A stretch of DNA of 9,104 nucleotides. It comes from an uncultured Eubacteriaceae bacterium (lineage in GTDB: Bacteria; Bacillota; Clostridia; Eubacteriales; UBA1433). This document shows positions 1 through 5,976 of the stretch, piece by piece. Under the pieces are notes generated by a model. The model was not told the origin of the DNA and did no database searches. It worked only from the letters and a program-made list of their open reading frames with translations. The stretch spans positions 1-9,104 of the forward strand of contig CALGIV010000236.1 in the NCBI GenBank assembly GCA_937914785.1. Direction: 5' to 3'. Within the stretch, counting starts at the first letter, position 1; every line of letters starts with the position of its first letter. The position numbers and the translations under genes are program-made.

Positions 1-146
1 GCACAGGGGATGCCGGTCAGCAAAAATAAAGCGGAAGCAGCCGTTTTTGTCTTCAGCTTTGCCGGTGCTTGGCCGATATAAGTAGTCCGAATAAAGATGA
101 CGACCATAATGGCCGTTATAGCGCATAGAATTAACGGTGCAGTCAT
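1..146 (-). CDS. Partial small membrane protein, possibly YhhN/lysoplasmalogenase-like (C-terminus outside window)
   Basis: Only the first 48 complete codons are present; the gene runs off the left edge. The ATG at 146-144 is preceded by AAGGAGGG, 8 bases upstream, and by a good sigma-A promoter at 210-238, so this start is well supported. The visible protein begins MTAPLILCAITAIMVVIF, a hydrophobic first helix, followed by a short polar loop (IRTTYIGQAPAKLKTKT) and the start of a second hydrophobic stretch (AASALFLLTGIPC). A helix, a basic loop and then a K-T-x-A-S-x-x-F-like second helix resemble the N-terminus of Firmicute YhhN/TMEM86 proteins (lysoplasmalogenases, polytopic enzymes cleaving the vinyl-ether bond of lysoplasmalogens). 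This rests on memory of the family and on too few residues to be firm. Any small polytopic membrane protein remains possible. A terminator and its own promoter separate it from the protease gene upstream, so it is probably an independent unit. Confidence 0.6.
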   Translation of the reverse strand, partial: MTAPLILCAITAIMVVIFIRTTYIGQAPAKLKTKTAASALFLLTGIPC

Positions 147-153
147 AAGAGAG

Positions 154-161
154 CCCTCCTT
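154..161 (-). promoter_or_regulatory. Ribosome binding site of the left-edge gene
   Basis: On the minus strand AAGGAGGG lies 7-8 bases before the ATG at 146. It is a near-perfect anti-16S match and fixes the start of the partial gene. Confidence 0.8.
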
Positions 162-209
162 ATTATTGTTCCCTGGTATGTAATAAATCCATATGTGAGT
201 ATATAAAAA

Positions 210-238
210 AGTATATCATTTCTTTTAGATTGATACAA
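210..238 (-). promoter_or_regulatory. Sigma-A promoter of the left-edge gene
   Basis: Read on the minus strand, a -35 box TTGTAT (238-233) and a -10 box TATACT (215-210) are separated by exactly 17 bases. Transcription would start near position 203, giving a leader of about 55 bases before the ATG at 146. The surrounding spacer is very AT-rich. No operator-like repeat was seen next to it. The same -10 hexamer and spacing recur in the protease promoter at 4164-4192. Confidence 0.65.
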
Positions 239-313
239 CGAGCTGTTTTAGAGCACAATTAAGAATTATAAAAATACAATTAAATAAAAACAGAATTTTG
301 TTAATATTTTTTT

Positions 314-345
314 AATTAAAGGAGCACATTTGTGCTCCTTTAATT
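314..345 (-). terminator. Intrinsic terminator of the cysteine protease gene, overlapping its stop codon
   Basis: A perfect 15-bp inverted repeat (314-328 and 331-345) is separated by only 2 bases. The core GGAGCACA/TGTGCTCC is flanked by AATTAAA and TTTAATT. On the minus strand the 3' arm ends in UUUAAUU, which serves as a short U-rich tract after the GC core. The TAA stop codon of the protease (342-340) lies inside the stem. The run is then followed by A residues, so the U-tract is imperfect. The hairpin is symmetrical enough to act on both strands, but no rightward transcription unit enters it. Confidence 0.7.
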
Positions 346-3300
346 TAGTAAGTCCCTTATTTGTTTTTCTAATGTACGATTTACTGCATTCGTTCCACCG
401 AGTACAATGGCTTTTTTTGTCGAGCTCTCCCATATATAATTTGCCGTTTTTTCAGGCAGACTGCTTGCCTTGCCGTCAATTAAAATTATTGGACTTTGAT
501 TACGAGCTGCTGCTACACCACCTGTCAACGCGTCGGCAAAGTTTGTACCTGTTGCAATAAAGATACTGTCATTGTAAGTGTCTGAGAAAAAGTGTTTCTG
601 AATTTCTATACAGGTGTCATAACGGCTATTGCCGGACAGGCGCGTGACGCGGTGGGTCGTGGTAAGCTGTTTTTGCACGGCATTGCTGACGACACTGCTG
701 CCACCAACGATGATGACCTTATTGGCTTTAGCCAGAATCCGTTGAGTTTCCGCTGGAATGTTGTTCTTATCGGTAAAGATAATAGGGCATCCTTCTAATG
801 CTGCCCCCGGTCCGACGCCTAAAGCATCAGGATAATTTAGTCCATAAGCCAATATAACAGTATCAAATTGTTGTCTTTTAGTCTGCCTCAACAGTTCGTT
901 GGCGATAGCTTCCGCAGTGCCATAGCGATTGTTGCCGGAAAGTCGCGTGACGTTGTATTTGGATTTCAAACTGTTTTCAATACTTTGGCTGACTGCACTG
1001 CTTCCGCCTAAAATGATAATATTTTTTGGTTCTAGGCGGTTAAGCTCGGCTTGGGTTTCCGGGTGGATTGTATTGCCGCTGACCATCAGCACCGGGGCGT
1101 CCAGTTCATACGCCAGTGGTGTGGCTGCCAGGGCATCGGGGAAATTCAGGCCGTTGACCAAAATAACGGTTTCGGTTGAAACAAAGGAAACCTGACTGAT
1201 GGCTGCTGCTGTGCCAAAGCGGTCGTCGCCGGAGACGCGCAGTGATGGTAAGGTGTCTTTATATGTGGCCCCGACAACAATAATTTCATTGTACTGCGAG
1301 TCGTCAAGGTCAGGTAGTGTGATGGTGGCGTTGGCGCAATAAATATCTGAAACTATATGAGTATATTCTGCTGGTTCCACAGTCCATTTGTCAAATACTA
1401 CTGGACCTGAATACCTTCTATAGGCGCGAATTGGTATCTTTGTATGTGGTTTATAGGTACCGCTACCGTCACTGTAGTATATATATAGAGTAAAAGTGGG
1501 CGCATCACGATACAATGCTGTAATCGTTGTATCTTTAGGAGGCATTCGAAACGTGATACTGGGTTTGTTTTCTAAAGGCCAGATAGTAGAGGACCAGCAA
1601 TCGAAAACTTTATCTGCTGGTGGGGAATTTGCAGTAATCGTAACATATTCGCCTTCTTCATACTGCCCACTTCCAGTACCGTTTGTAACTACTAATGAAT
1701 ATTTTGGAACTGTTCTTACTCGGATTGTAAAATCTATTGTTGCAAAAGATACGGCATTGGTTGCGGTGACGCGGATAATTGTATCTCCTGTTTTTTCATA
1801 GAAGGAAGGGCGAACAGTCAGTTTTCCGGTAGCACTATTAAGTGAGATCCAATTAGGCAGTGCATTGCCATTTGCCAGAGTTGCTGAAAATCTGGGCGAG
1901 GGCTTACCTGTCGCAGTGATTGTTAATGAAGATTCCAGTCCTTGTTCGACACTTAATATTGTGGAGGGGCTTGTAATAACGGGGGCGGTTCCTGGTGTTG
2001 CAATAACAGGAGTTGAGGCATTGGACCACCGTTTACCATTAAAAGCCCATACTCGAAATGAATAGCTTGTTCCGTTGTTTAACCCTGTAATCTCCTTTGA
2101 AGTCGCAGTAATATTATCAATTATTTGAGGAGAGCCGCCTTGTGTCGGTTCGCAGCGAACCATATATTTTATGATATTGCTACCGCCGGTATCAGTAGGT
2201 GCGTGCCAGTTTAACGTAGCGTTAGCATCTCCTATCGTTACACTTAGGCTATCAGGACTGTCAGGCGTTGCAGGAGTGATAGTAATACTAAACGGTTTTA
2301 TATCTTCATCGGCGTCATTTGTTGCCTTTACAATAAAATTAGAAGTGCCGATAGCTGTTGGTGTGCCGGAAATAACGCCGGTATGTTCGTTGAGAGTTAA
2401 GCCGGCGGGTAAATTACCGTCTGTGATTTCCCATTCAACTGGTGTGGCACTGGTTGCCTCGAGTGTAGCTGAGTAAGGTGATTCATAAATACCTGACAGC
2501 ATTGGCGAAGCATTTATAATGGCGGGTTTTGACGCGGTTGGTACTGTAAAGGCTTTGACACGCAAGCAACCAATTTTGCCGAGTATAGAATTACTGACAT
2601 CAAACCAGGTATTATTATTGTATGAGTAAAAACTTTCTCCAGGGTTTGCTTGTCGAATGGACGTTTGGATTGTATTCGATATAGTAGTTGCGTAAGAAAT
2701 CGGGAGCCTAACGTTATCTTCTTCGACTTCACTCATAATTTTGACGACAACAGAAAACTTTTGTCCTTCATTAATGAATATAGATTCTTCAAGTGGCACT
2801 GTTCGATAACCGCTGTGTATTGTTCTGCCGGTTTGATTAGCGACTAAAGTGCCTGATGTCGGCTTTGTTATGGGAGTTGCCCCATCCCAAGTGTAGATGC
2901 TGATTTCATATGAGATACTGACATTGTCGGTAAAAAAAGATACTGCAACAAGTTCTTCGTTTTTTCGTGCCGTAAAGACATTGGCCATATATGCTGTGTC
3001 GCTATCTTCAGCGGTAGACGAGAGAGCAGCACTAAAAGTTGTACCGTCATATTGATAGATATTTTGATAGGCATTGCCGGGTTCAAAATCATATGCAGTA
3101 GCTGCGTTTTTATCAATGTTGGCGGATTTGTCATAATAAGATAAATAGAAATATCCATTATCCCCCCAAATGGGCCCCCAGCTGTTTTTGACGATCCAAG
3201 CACCAGGTCCTTCAGGTAGTGAGGTAGTACTGGTACCGTTTTGACCGCCGAAATTCGACGTTGCAAAAGTGTCGTCCCAACCGACGACTGTCACCGCATG

Positions 3301-4116
3301 GTTTCGTCCCATATAGCTGCTGGCACAATAGTAAGCATTCGTTGTACTGTTAAAATATATTGAATTATAATAGCTGGATTCAGGCGCATAGTATGAAATG
3401 GTGACAGAGCCGTATGTCATAATCAGGTTTTTAATGCTGTCATGATCGGTCATTGGCACCCAGTAAGCGTTGGTCATAATAGCATTATTGGAGTTGTAAG
3501 CATAGTCGGGATTGATGGTAAGTGATGGACCATTCGCAATTAAATCTGTATAAGGTGCTGCTGATTCATCGGTTGTCCCAACGCCTTTTGCTAAAACCGG
3601 TGTTGCTATAAAAGTATTACCGCCCACATTGTAGATACTATTGTCGGTGATATTTTTATTTCTTTCGCCTTGCAGCAAGCCCAACGGGTCAAGTGCGTCG
3701 GTATATGTAAAATAGACAAGCTGTAATTCTGATAAATCTGTTTCAATCGGCCAGCCGTGGTTCATAATCAGGTCGCTTTCTGCTGCGCTAATCGGCGCGA
3801 AAGCCCAACAGGTTCCATAAGGGTTTTGATCTTTCACATCAGTGACATAGCCTAATGTACGAGAGTCGTAAGAAGGTGGCAGGTTTTGCGCTTCCGGGCC
3901 TGATATGTTTCCAGGAAGGCTGGGCACTTCTGCAAGCCAATCCAAATATCCGTATTGGGAAGGTTGGATATCGGCGATGTCTTCTGGGTTGATGCGATGT
4001 TCTAATTCTAAATCCGGGAAATCTTCATTTGCACCGACGCCATAAGGAATCAGCGTAAGCAGCAAGAGAAACAGCAATATTGGAATCAGATACTTCTTAA
4101 TACTAATCGATTTCAT
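340..4116 (-). CDS. Secreted C1A (papain-like) cysteine protease with lectin-like domain, Ig/Fn3 stalk and three CWB2 cell-wall-binding modules
   Basis: This 1258-residue surface protease resembles the Cwp84 group of Clostridioides difficile, where Cwp84 matures the S-layer precursor SlpA. A signal peptide (KK, then a leucine-rich core; likely cleavage after GVGA, residue 29) is followed by a short propeptide-like stretch. The C1A domain (about 80-345) has the oxyanion Gln97 and Cys103 in DQNPYGTCWAF, His273 in RNHAVTVVGW and Asn311 in VKNSWG, so the catalytic set is complete. A lectin-like domain follows (about 350-523). The stalk comprises a putative Ig domain (about 533-613, with GLTLNEHTGVISGTP), Fn3 (about 616-708), a second Ig/cadherin-like domain (about 710-802) and two divergent beta-repeat domains (about 803-953). 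Three CWB2 modules (PF04122 type) end the protein (about 958-1052, 1056-1152, 1158-1256). The start has AGGAGG 7 bases upstream and a sigma-A promoter further up. The stalk is an addition relative to Cwp84 as I recall it. The substrate is unknown; no S-layer precursor gene is visible here. Confidence 0.93.
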   Translation of the reverse strand: MKSISIKKYLIPILLFLLLLTLIPYGVGANEDFPDLELEHRINPEDIADIQPSQYGYLDWLAEVPSLPGNISGPEAQNLPPSYDSRTLGYVTDVKDQNPYGTCWAFAPISAAESDLIMNHGWPIETDLSELQLVYFTYTDALDPLGLLQGERNKNITDNSIYNVGGNTFIATPVLAKGVGTTDESAAPYTDLIANGPSLTINPDYAYNSNNAIMTNAYWVPMTDHDSIKNLIMTYGSVTISYYAPESSYYNSIYFNSTTNAYYCASSYMGRNHAVTVVGWDDTFATSNFGGQNGTSTTSLPEGPGAWIVKNSWGPIWGDNGYFYLSYYDKSANIDKNAATAYDFEPGNAYQNIYQYDGTTFSAALSSTAEDSDTAYMANVFTARKNEELVAVSFFTDNVSISYEISIYTWDGATPITKPTSGTLVANQTGRTIHSGYRTVPLEESIFINEGQKFSVVVKIMSEVEEDNVRLPISYATTISNTIQTSIRQANPGESFYSYNNNTWFDVSNSILGKIGCLRVKAFTVPTASKPAIINASPMLSGIYESPYSATLEATSATPVEWEITDGNLPAGLTLNEHTGVISGTPTAIGTSNFIVKATNDADEDIKPFSITITPATPDSPDSLSVTIGDANATLNWHAPTDTGGSNIIKYMVRCEPTQGGSPQIIDNITATSKEITGLNNGTSYSFRVWAFNGKRWSNASTPVIATPGTAPVITSPSTILSVEQGLESSLTITATGKPSPRFSATLANGNALPNWISLNSATGKLTVRPSFYEKTGDTIIRVTATNAVSFATIDFTIRVRTVPKYSLVVTNGTGSGQYEEGEYVTITANSPPADKVFDCWSSTIWPLENKPSITFRMPPKDTTITALYRDAPTFTLYIYYSDGSGTYKPHTKIPIRAYRRYSGPVVFDKWTVEPAEYTHIVSDIYCANATITLPDLDDSQYNEIIVVGATYKDTLPSLRVSGDDRFGTAAAISQVSFVSTETVILVNGLNFPDALAATPLAYELDAPVLMVSGNTIHPETQAELNRLEPKNIIILGGSSAVSQSIENSLKSKYNVTRLSGNNRYGTAEAIANELLRQTKRQQFDTVILAYGLNYPDALGVGPGAALEGCPIIFTDKNNIPAETQRILAKANKVIIVGGSSVVSNAVQKQLTTTHRVTRLSGNSRYDTCIEIQKHFFSDTYNDSIFIATGTNFADALTGGVAAARNQSPIILIDGKASSLPEKTANYIWESSTKKAIVLGGTNAVNRTLEKQIRDLLN
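349..1245 (-). repeat. Three tandem CWB2 (cell-wall-binding type 2) modules within the protease
   Basis: The C-terminal 300 residues repeat three times a unit of about 98 residues. Each starts with R-x-S-G-x-x-R-(F/Y)-x-T (VSGDDRFGTA, LSGNNRYGTA, LSGNSRYDTC). Each then carries a G-x-N-(F/Y)-x-D-A-L motif (GLNFPDAL, GLNYPDAL, GTNFADAL) and ends with a hydrophobic strand plus GG-(S/T) (ILGGSSAVS, IVGGSSVVS, VLGGTNAVN). Three such modules are the usual number in clostridial S-layer-associated proteins, where they form a pseudo-trimer that binds an anionic wall polymer. The DNA repeats are diverged, so this is an old duplication. Confidence 0.92.
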
Positions 4117-4123
4117 TTCCTTT

Positions 4124-4129
4124 CCTCCT
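4124..4129 (-). promoter_or_regulatory. Ribosome binding site of the protease gene
   Basis: AGGAGG on the minus strand lies 7 bases upstream of the ATG at 4116. It supports this start, which is directly followed by a typical signal peptide. Confidence 0.85.
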
Positions 4130-4163
4130 GAAAGATTGAATATGTTAATCGTTTGTATAAAAT

Positions 4164-4192
4164 AGTATAAAACATTTGGATACTTTTGACAA
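4164..4192 (-). promoter_or_regulatory. Sigma-A promoter of the protease gene
   Basis: On the minus strand a -35 box TTGTCA (4192-4187) and a -10 box TATACT (4169-4164) are separated by 17 bases. The predicted start near 4157 gives a leader of about 40 bases with the AGGAGG site in it. The left arm of the inverted repeat at 4177-4237 lies in the spacer and abuts the -35 box, so a repressor bound there could block this promoter. Confidence 0.7.
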
Positions 4193-4237
4193 TTGAATAG
4201 TTTAAAGATGACAACACTAGATGTGTAAAAGTATCCA
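4177..4237. repeat. Inverted repeat in the divergent intergenic region, possible operator
   Basis: The 11-base arm TGGATACTTTT (4177-4187) has a perfect inverted copy AAAAGTATCCA (4227-4237), 39 bases apart. The match extends imperfectly on both sides: TGTT-like sequence outside the arms and GT/GTC-like sequence inside, with a 2-base difference. The centre-to-centre distance is 50 bases, close to five helical turns. One arm overlaps the protease promoter. It could be a paired operator or an inverted partial copy of the promoter. The spacing is too long for a simple terminator hairpin. Confidence 0.5.
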
Positions 4238-4350
4238 TGTTTAATAAATGTTCTTTAACATCGAAATTGGTTTTTATATTATTTTTGACAAGGATGGCTA
4301 TTAAGACAAGCGTATTAGGTTGACCTTAGGTAGCGTGTTTATCGATTATG

Positions 4351-4359
4351 CATATAATA
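4351..4359 (+). promoter_or_regulatory. Candidate -10 element for the vWA gene (CATATAATA)
   Basis: CATATAATA lies 45 bases before the preferred start at 4405. It contains a perfect TATAAT and also fits the mother-cell sigma-K -10 pattern CATAnnnTA. No convincing -35 box sits at the right distance for sigma-A, sigma-E (ATA-type) or sigma-K (AC-type). The nearby perfect TTGACA at 4285-4290 is too far away. A weaker alternative, TTAACA (4255-4260) with TATTAT (4277-4282) and a 16-base spacer, would give a leader of over 110 bases. Confidence 0.3.
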
Positions 4360-4390
4360 ACAGTGAGCATAATTGCTAAATCTAAACCCG

Positions 4391-4396
4391 AAAGGA
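4391..4396 (+). promoter_or_regulatory. Ribosome binding site that decides the vWA gene start
   Basis: AAAGGA lies 8 bases before the ATG at 4405. The further-upstream in-frame ATG at 4348 has no purine-rich site before it, and the candidate -10 box (4351-4359) would fall within the coding region. The start at 4405 is therefore preferred, which shortens the protein by 19 residues. Confidence 0.65.
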
Positions 4397-4404
4397 AAGA
4401 TAAA

Positions 4405-5781
4405 ATGGGATTAGTAAGTTCCAATAAATCTATTGGTAATGTTACCGAAATAAAATGCCGTGATACGCTTCAAGTAACTCTTGGCCTCACTGCGGCACCT
4501 GATATCGTTGACAATCCTGTAGATATTGTTTTAATACTCGACCGTTCCGGAAGTATGTCCGGAACCCCTTTTGCTGATTTAATAACCGGTGTGGATCTCT
4601 TTGTAGATATGATAGCTGCCGCTACCGGCGGAGCGCCCGATTCGATTGACGGAGGAAGCCGCATTGGCATTGTCAGCTTTGCTACTACAGCAAGTCAGGA
4701 TACCGGGCTGATAACCTCGGTTTCTAATTTAAAGAACTCCGCAGCGGCGTTAATTACCGGAGGTTCTACGAACCATAGTGATGCTTTTTCAGCCGCTACG
4801 ACGCTTTTAAGCGGCTCTTCCAACCGGAAGATTTTTGTGATGTTTACCGATGGCGTGACCACCGCCGGGCCGGATGCTGCTCCTTTTGCAGAAGCTGCCA
4901 AATTGGAAGGCATTACCATTTATTGTATCGGCCTGGATGGCTCTGGCGGTGTTGATGTCAGTGCGCTGAATGAATGGGCGAGCGACCCTGATTTTACGCA
5001 TGTCGCAGTAACGCCGAACAGCGCTGAATTAGAGCAGCTTTTTGCAGATCTGGCCATCAATATTTCAAACACGGGCGCAACGAATATCGTTATTGAGGAA
5101 ATCATAAACCCGGATTTTGAAATTATTGGCATTCCAGCGCCCTCGACAGGTATCGTCTCACAGCTGACTCAAACCTCATTTGAGTGGCGAATCGATCAAC
5201 TCGGCGTTACGGCAAACGAAAGTGCGACTGTGACGTTTACGATACAGCATATAGCAGACAGTACGGGAAGCAAGGCCGTAGATGAGTCGATTTCATATAC
5301 GGATGCGGAAGGTAATGTGGCCAACTTTGCAAATCCGACAGTCTTCGTCGACTGCAGAGAAGTCGTCAACGCAGATGAATGTTCTGTTCCTGTCGACATC
5401 GTGGTCTCCGGCTGCGAGAGCTTTATTGAGTTTAATGCCGGTGAAATATCTTTAGAAGCACTGGGGCGTATACTGCAGTTGGACGTTACTATTTTAAACG
5501 TTTGTCCCAATAAACGTGTTGCTTTGGCCGTCATTCTTTATGAGCTGGATCAAAGCGATATAGAATACTCGCGTGGGATGAAGACTTATACGATTCCGGC
5601 TCACGACGCACAAGAGTGTAAAGACGTACTTGTTCAATGTGTTCGTTTTATTCTTCCTGAAGATTTGGATGTTTCAGGTGGAACGGCAGATGGTATTTGC
5701 AACGAACGTAATTTCAGAGCTCGAATTTTTGCTCACTATATCGACAGCGATTTTCAGTGCTGTCCCCCAGTTATTTCTTAA
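4405..5781 (+). CDS. von Willebrand factor A-domain protein with cysteine-rich C-terminal domain, no signal peptide
   Basis: With the start at 4405 the protein has 458 residues. An N-terminal beta segment (MGLVSSNKSIG...) leads into a vWA domain (about 38-220) with a complete metal-ion-dependent adhesion site: Asp46, Ser48 and Ser50 in DRSGS, Thr122 in GGSTN and Asp149 in FTDG. Such domains bind ligands or matrix proteins through a divalent cation. A middle beta domain (about 222-317) resembles DUF11, with FEW near 260 and GNVANFANPTVFVDC at its end. The last 140 residues contain nine of eleven cysteines (317, 326, 337, 367, 405, 412, 432, 452, 453). They read like a clostridial cysteine-rich domain with NVCPNKR and a final CC. 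I recall similar free-standing proteins but know no function for them. There is no signal peptide, membrane helix or LPXTG-type motif. The DUF11 gene follows after 192 bases on the same strand with no visible terminator, so the two are probably co-transcribed. Disulfide-linked surface or spore-coat assembly is an inference. Confidence 0.88.
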   Translation: MGLVSSNKSIGNVTEIKCRDTLQVTLGLTAAPDIVDNPVDIVLILDRSGSMSGTPFADLITGVDLFVDMIAAATGGAPDSIDGGSRIGIVSFATTASQDTGLITSVSNLKNSAAALITGGSTNHSDAFSAATTLLSGSSNRKIFVMFTDGVTTAGPDAAPFAEAAKLEGITIYCIGLDGSGGVDVSALNEWASDPDFTHVAVTPNSAELEQLFADLAINISNTGATNIVIEEIINPDFEIIGIPAPSTGIVSQLTQTSFEWRIDQLGVTANESATVTFTIQHIADSTGSKAVDESISYTDAEGNVANFANPTVFVDCREVVNADECSVPVDIVVSGCESFIEFNAGEISLEALGRILQLDVTILNVCPNKRVALAVILYELDQSDIEYSRGMKTYTIPAHDAQECKDVLVQCVRFILPEDLDVSGGTADGICNERNFRARIFAHYIDSDFQCCPPVIS

Positions 5782-5973
5782 AACTTTTTCCTATATAAAT
5801 TTTTAATAAACAGAAGTGGCATGAGCTGCTCCTGTCAAGTTTTAATCAAATCAATTCAATTCTTTTATTTTATATCTGAGTTTTTCCAGTATAGGCGGAA
5901 ATAAGACTTTTTTTACTCCGGCGAGCGTAGGATTTTCGCCATGTTTGGAGGTGTGTGAACTATTGGATTTATA
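5782..5973 (+). other. Intergenic spacer between vWA and DUF11 genes, no clear terminator or promoter
   Basis: The left part of this 192-base spacer is very AT-rich and the right part more mixed. I found no hairpin followed by a T-run that would end the vWA transcript. I also found no -35/-10 pair with acceptable spacing, although TATATC (5871-5876) could be a weak -10. A short 5-bp hairpin (GGCGA...TCGCC, about 5920-5940) sits just before the Shine-Dalgarno sequence GGAGGT at 5947. Read-through from the vWA gene is the simplest reading. Confidence 0.5.
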
Positions 5974-5976
5974 ATG
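5947..5976 (+). promoter_or_regulatory. Unusual translation-initiation region of the DUF11 gene
   Basis: A strong GGAGGT (5947-5952) lies 21 bases before the first in-frame ATG (5974), too far for normal initiation. Two candidates have good spacing. One is an in-frame ATT at 5962 (9 bases away). The other is a three-codon minicistron TTG-GAT-TTA-TAA at 5963-5974 (10 bases away), whose stop overlaps the gene's ATG as TAATG. An in-frame TGA at 5956 bars any longer start. Only a weak GGA (5965-5967) precedes the ATG at normal distance. Confidence 0.5.

Noticed and set aside
2514..3266. Minus-strand open frames of 72 and 132 codons inside the protease gene
   Set aside because: They lie in another frame of a 1258-codon gene whose domains cover the whole stretch. 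They have no ribosome binding sites or recognisable domains.
4285..4318. Perfect TTGACA as a -35 box for the vWA gene
   Set aside because: No -10 lies at 16-18 bases; the closest, TATTAG at 4313, is 22 bases away.
4348..4404. Upstream in-frame ATG that would add 19 residues (MHIITVSIIAKSKPERKDK) to the vWA protein
   Set aside because: No ribosome binding site precedes it, whereas AAAGGA sits 8 bases before the ATG at 4405. The extension is too short and polar after IIA to be a convincing signal peptide, and it would overlap the best -10 box.
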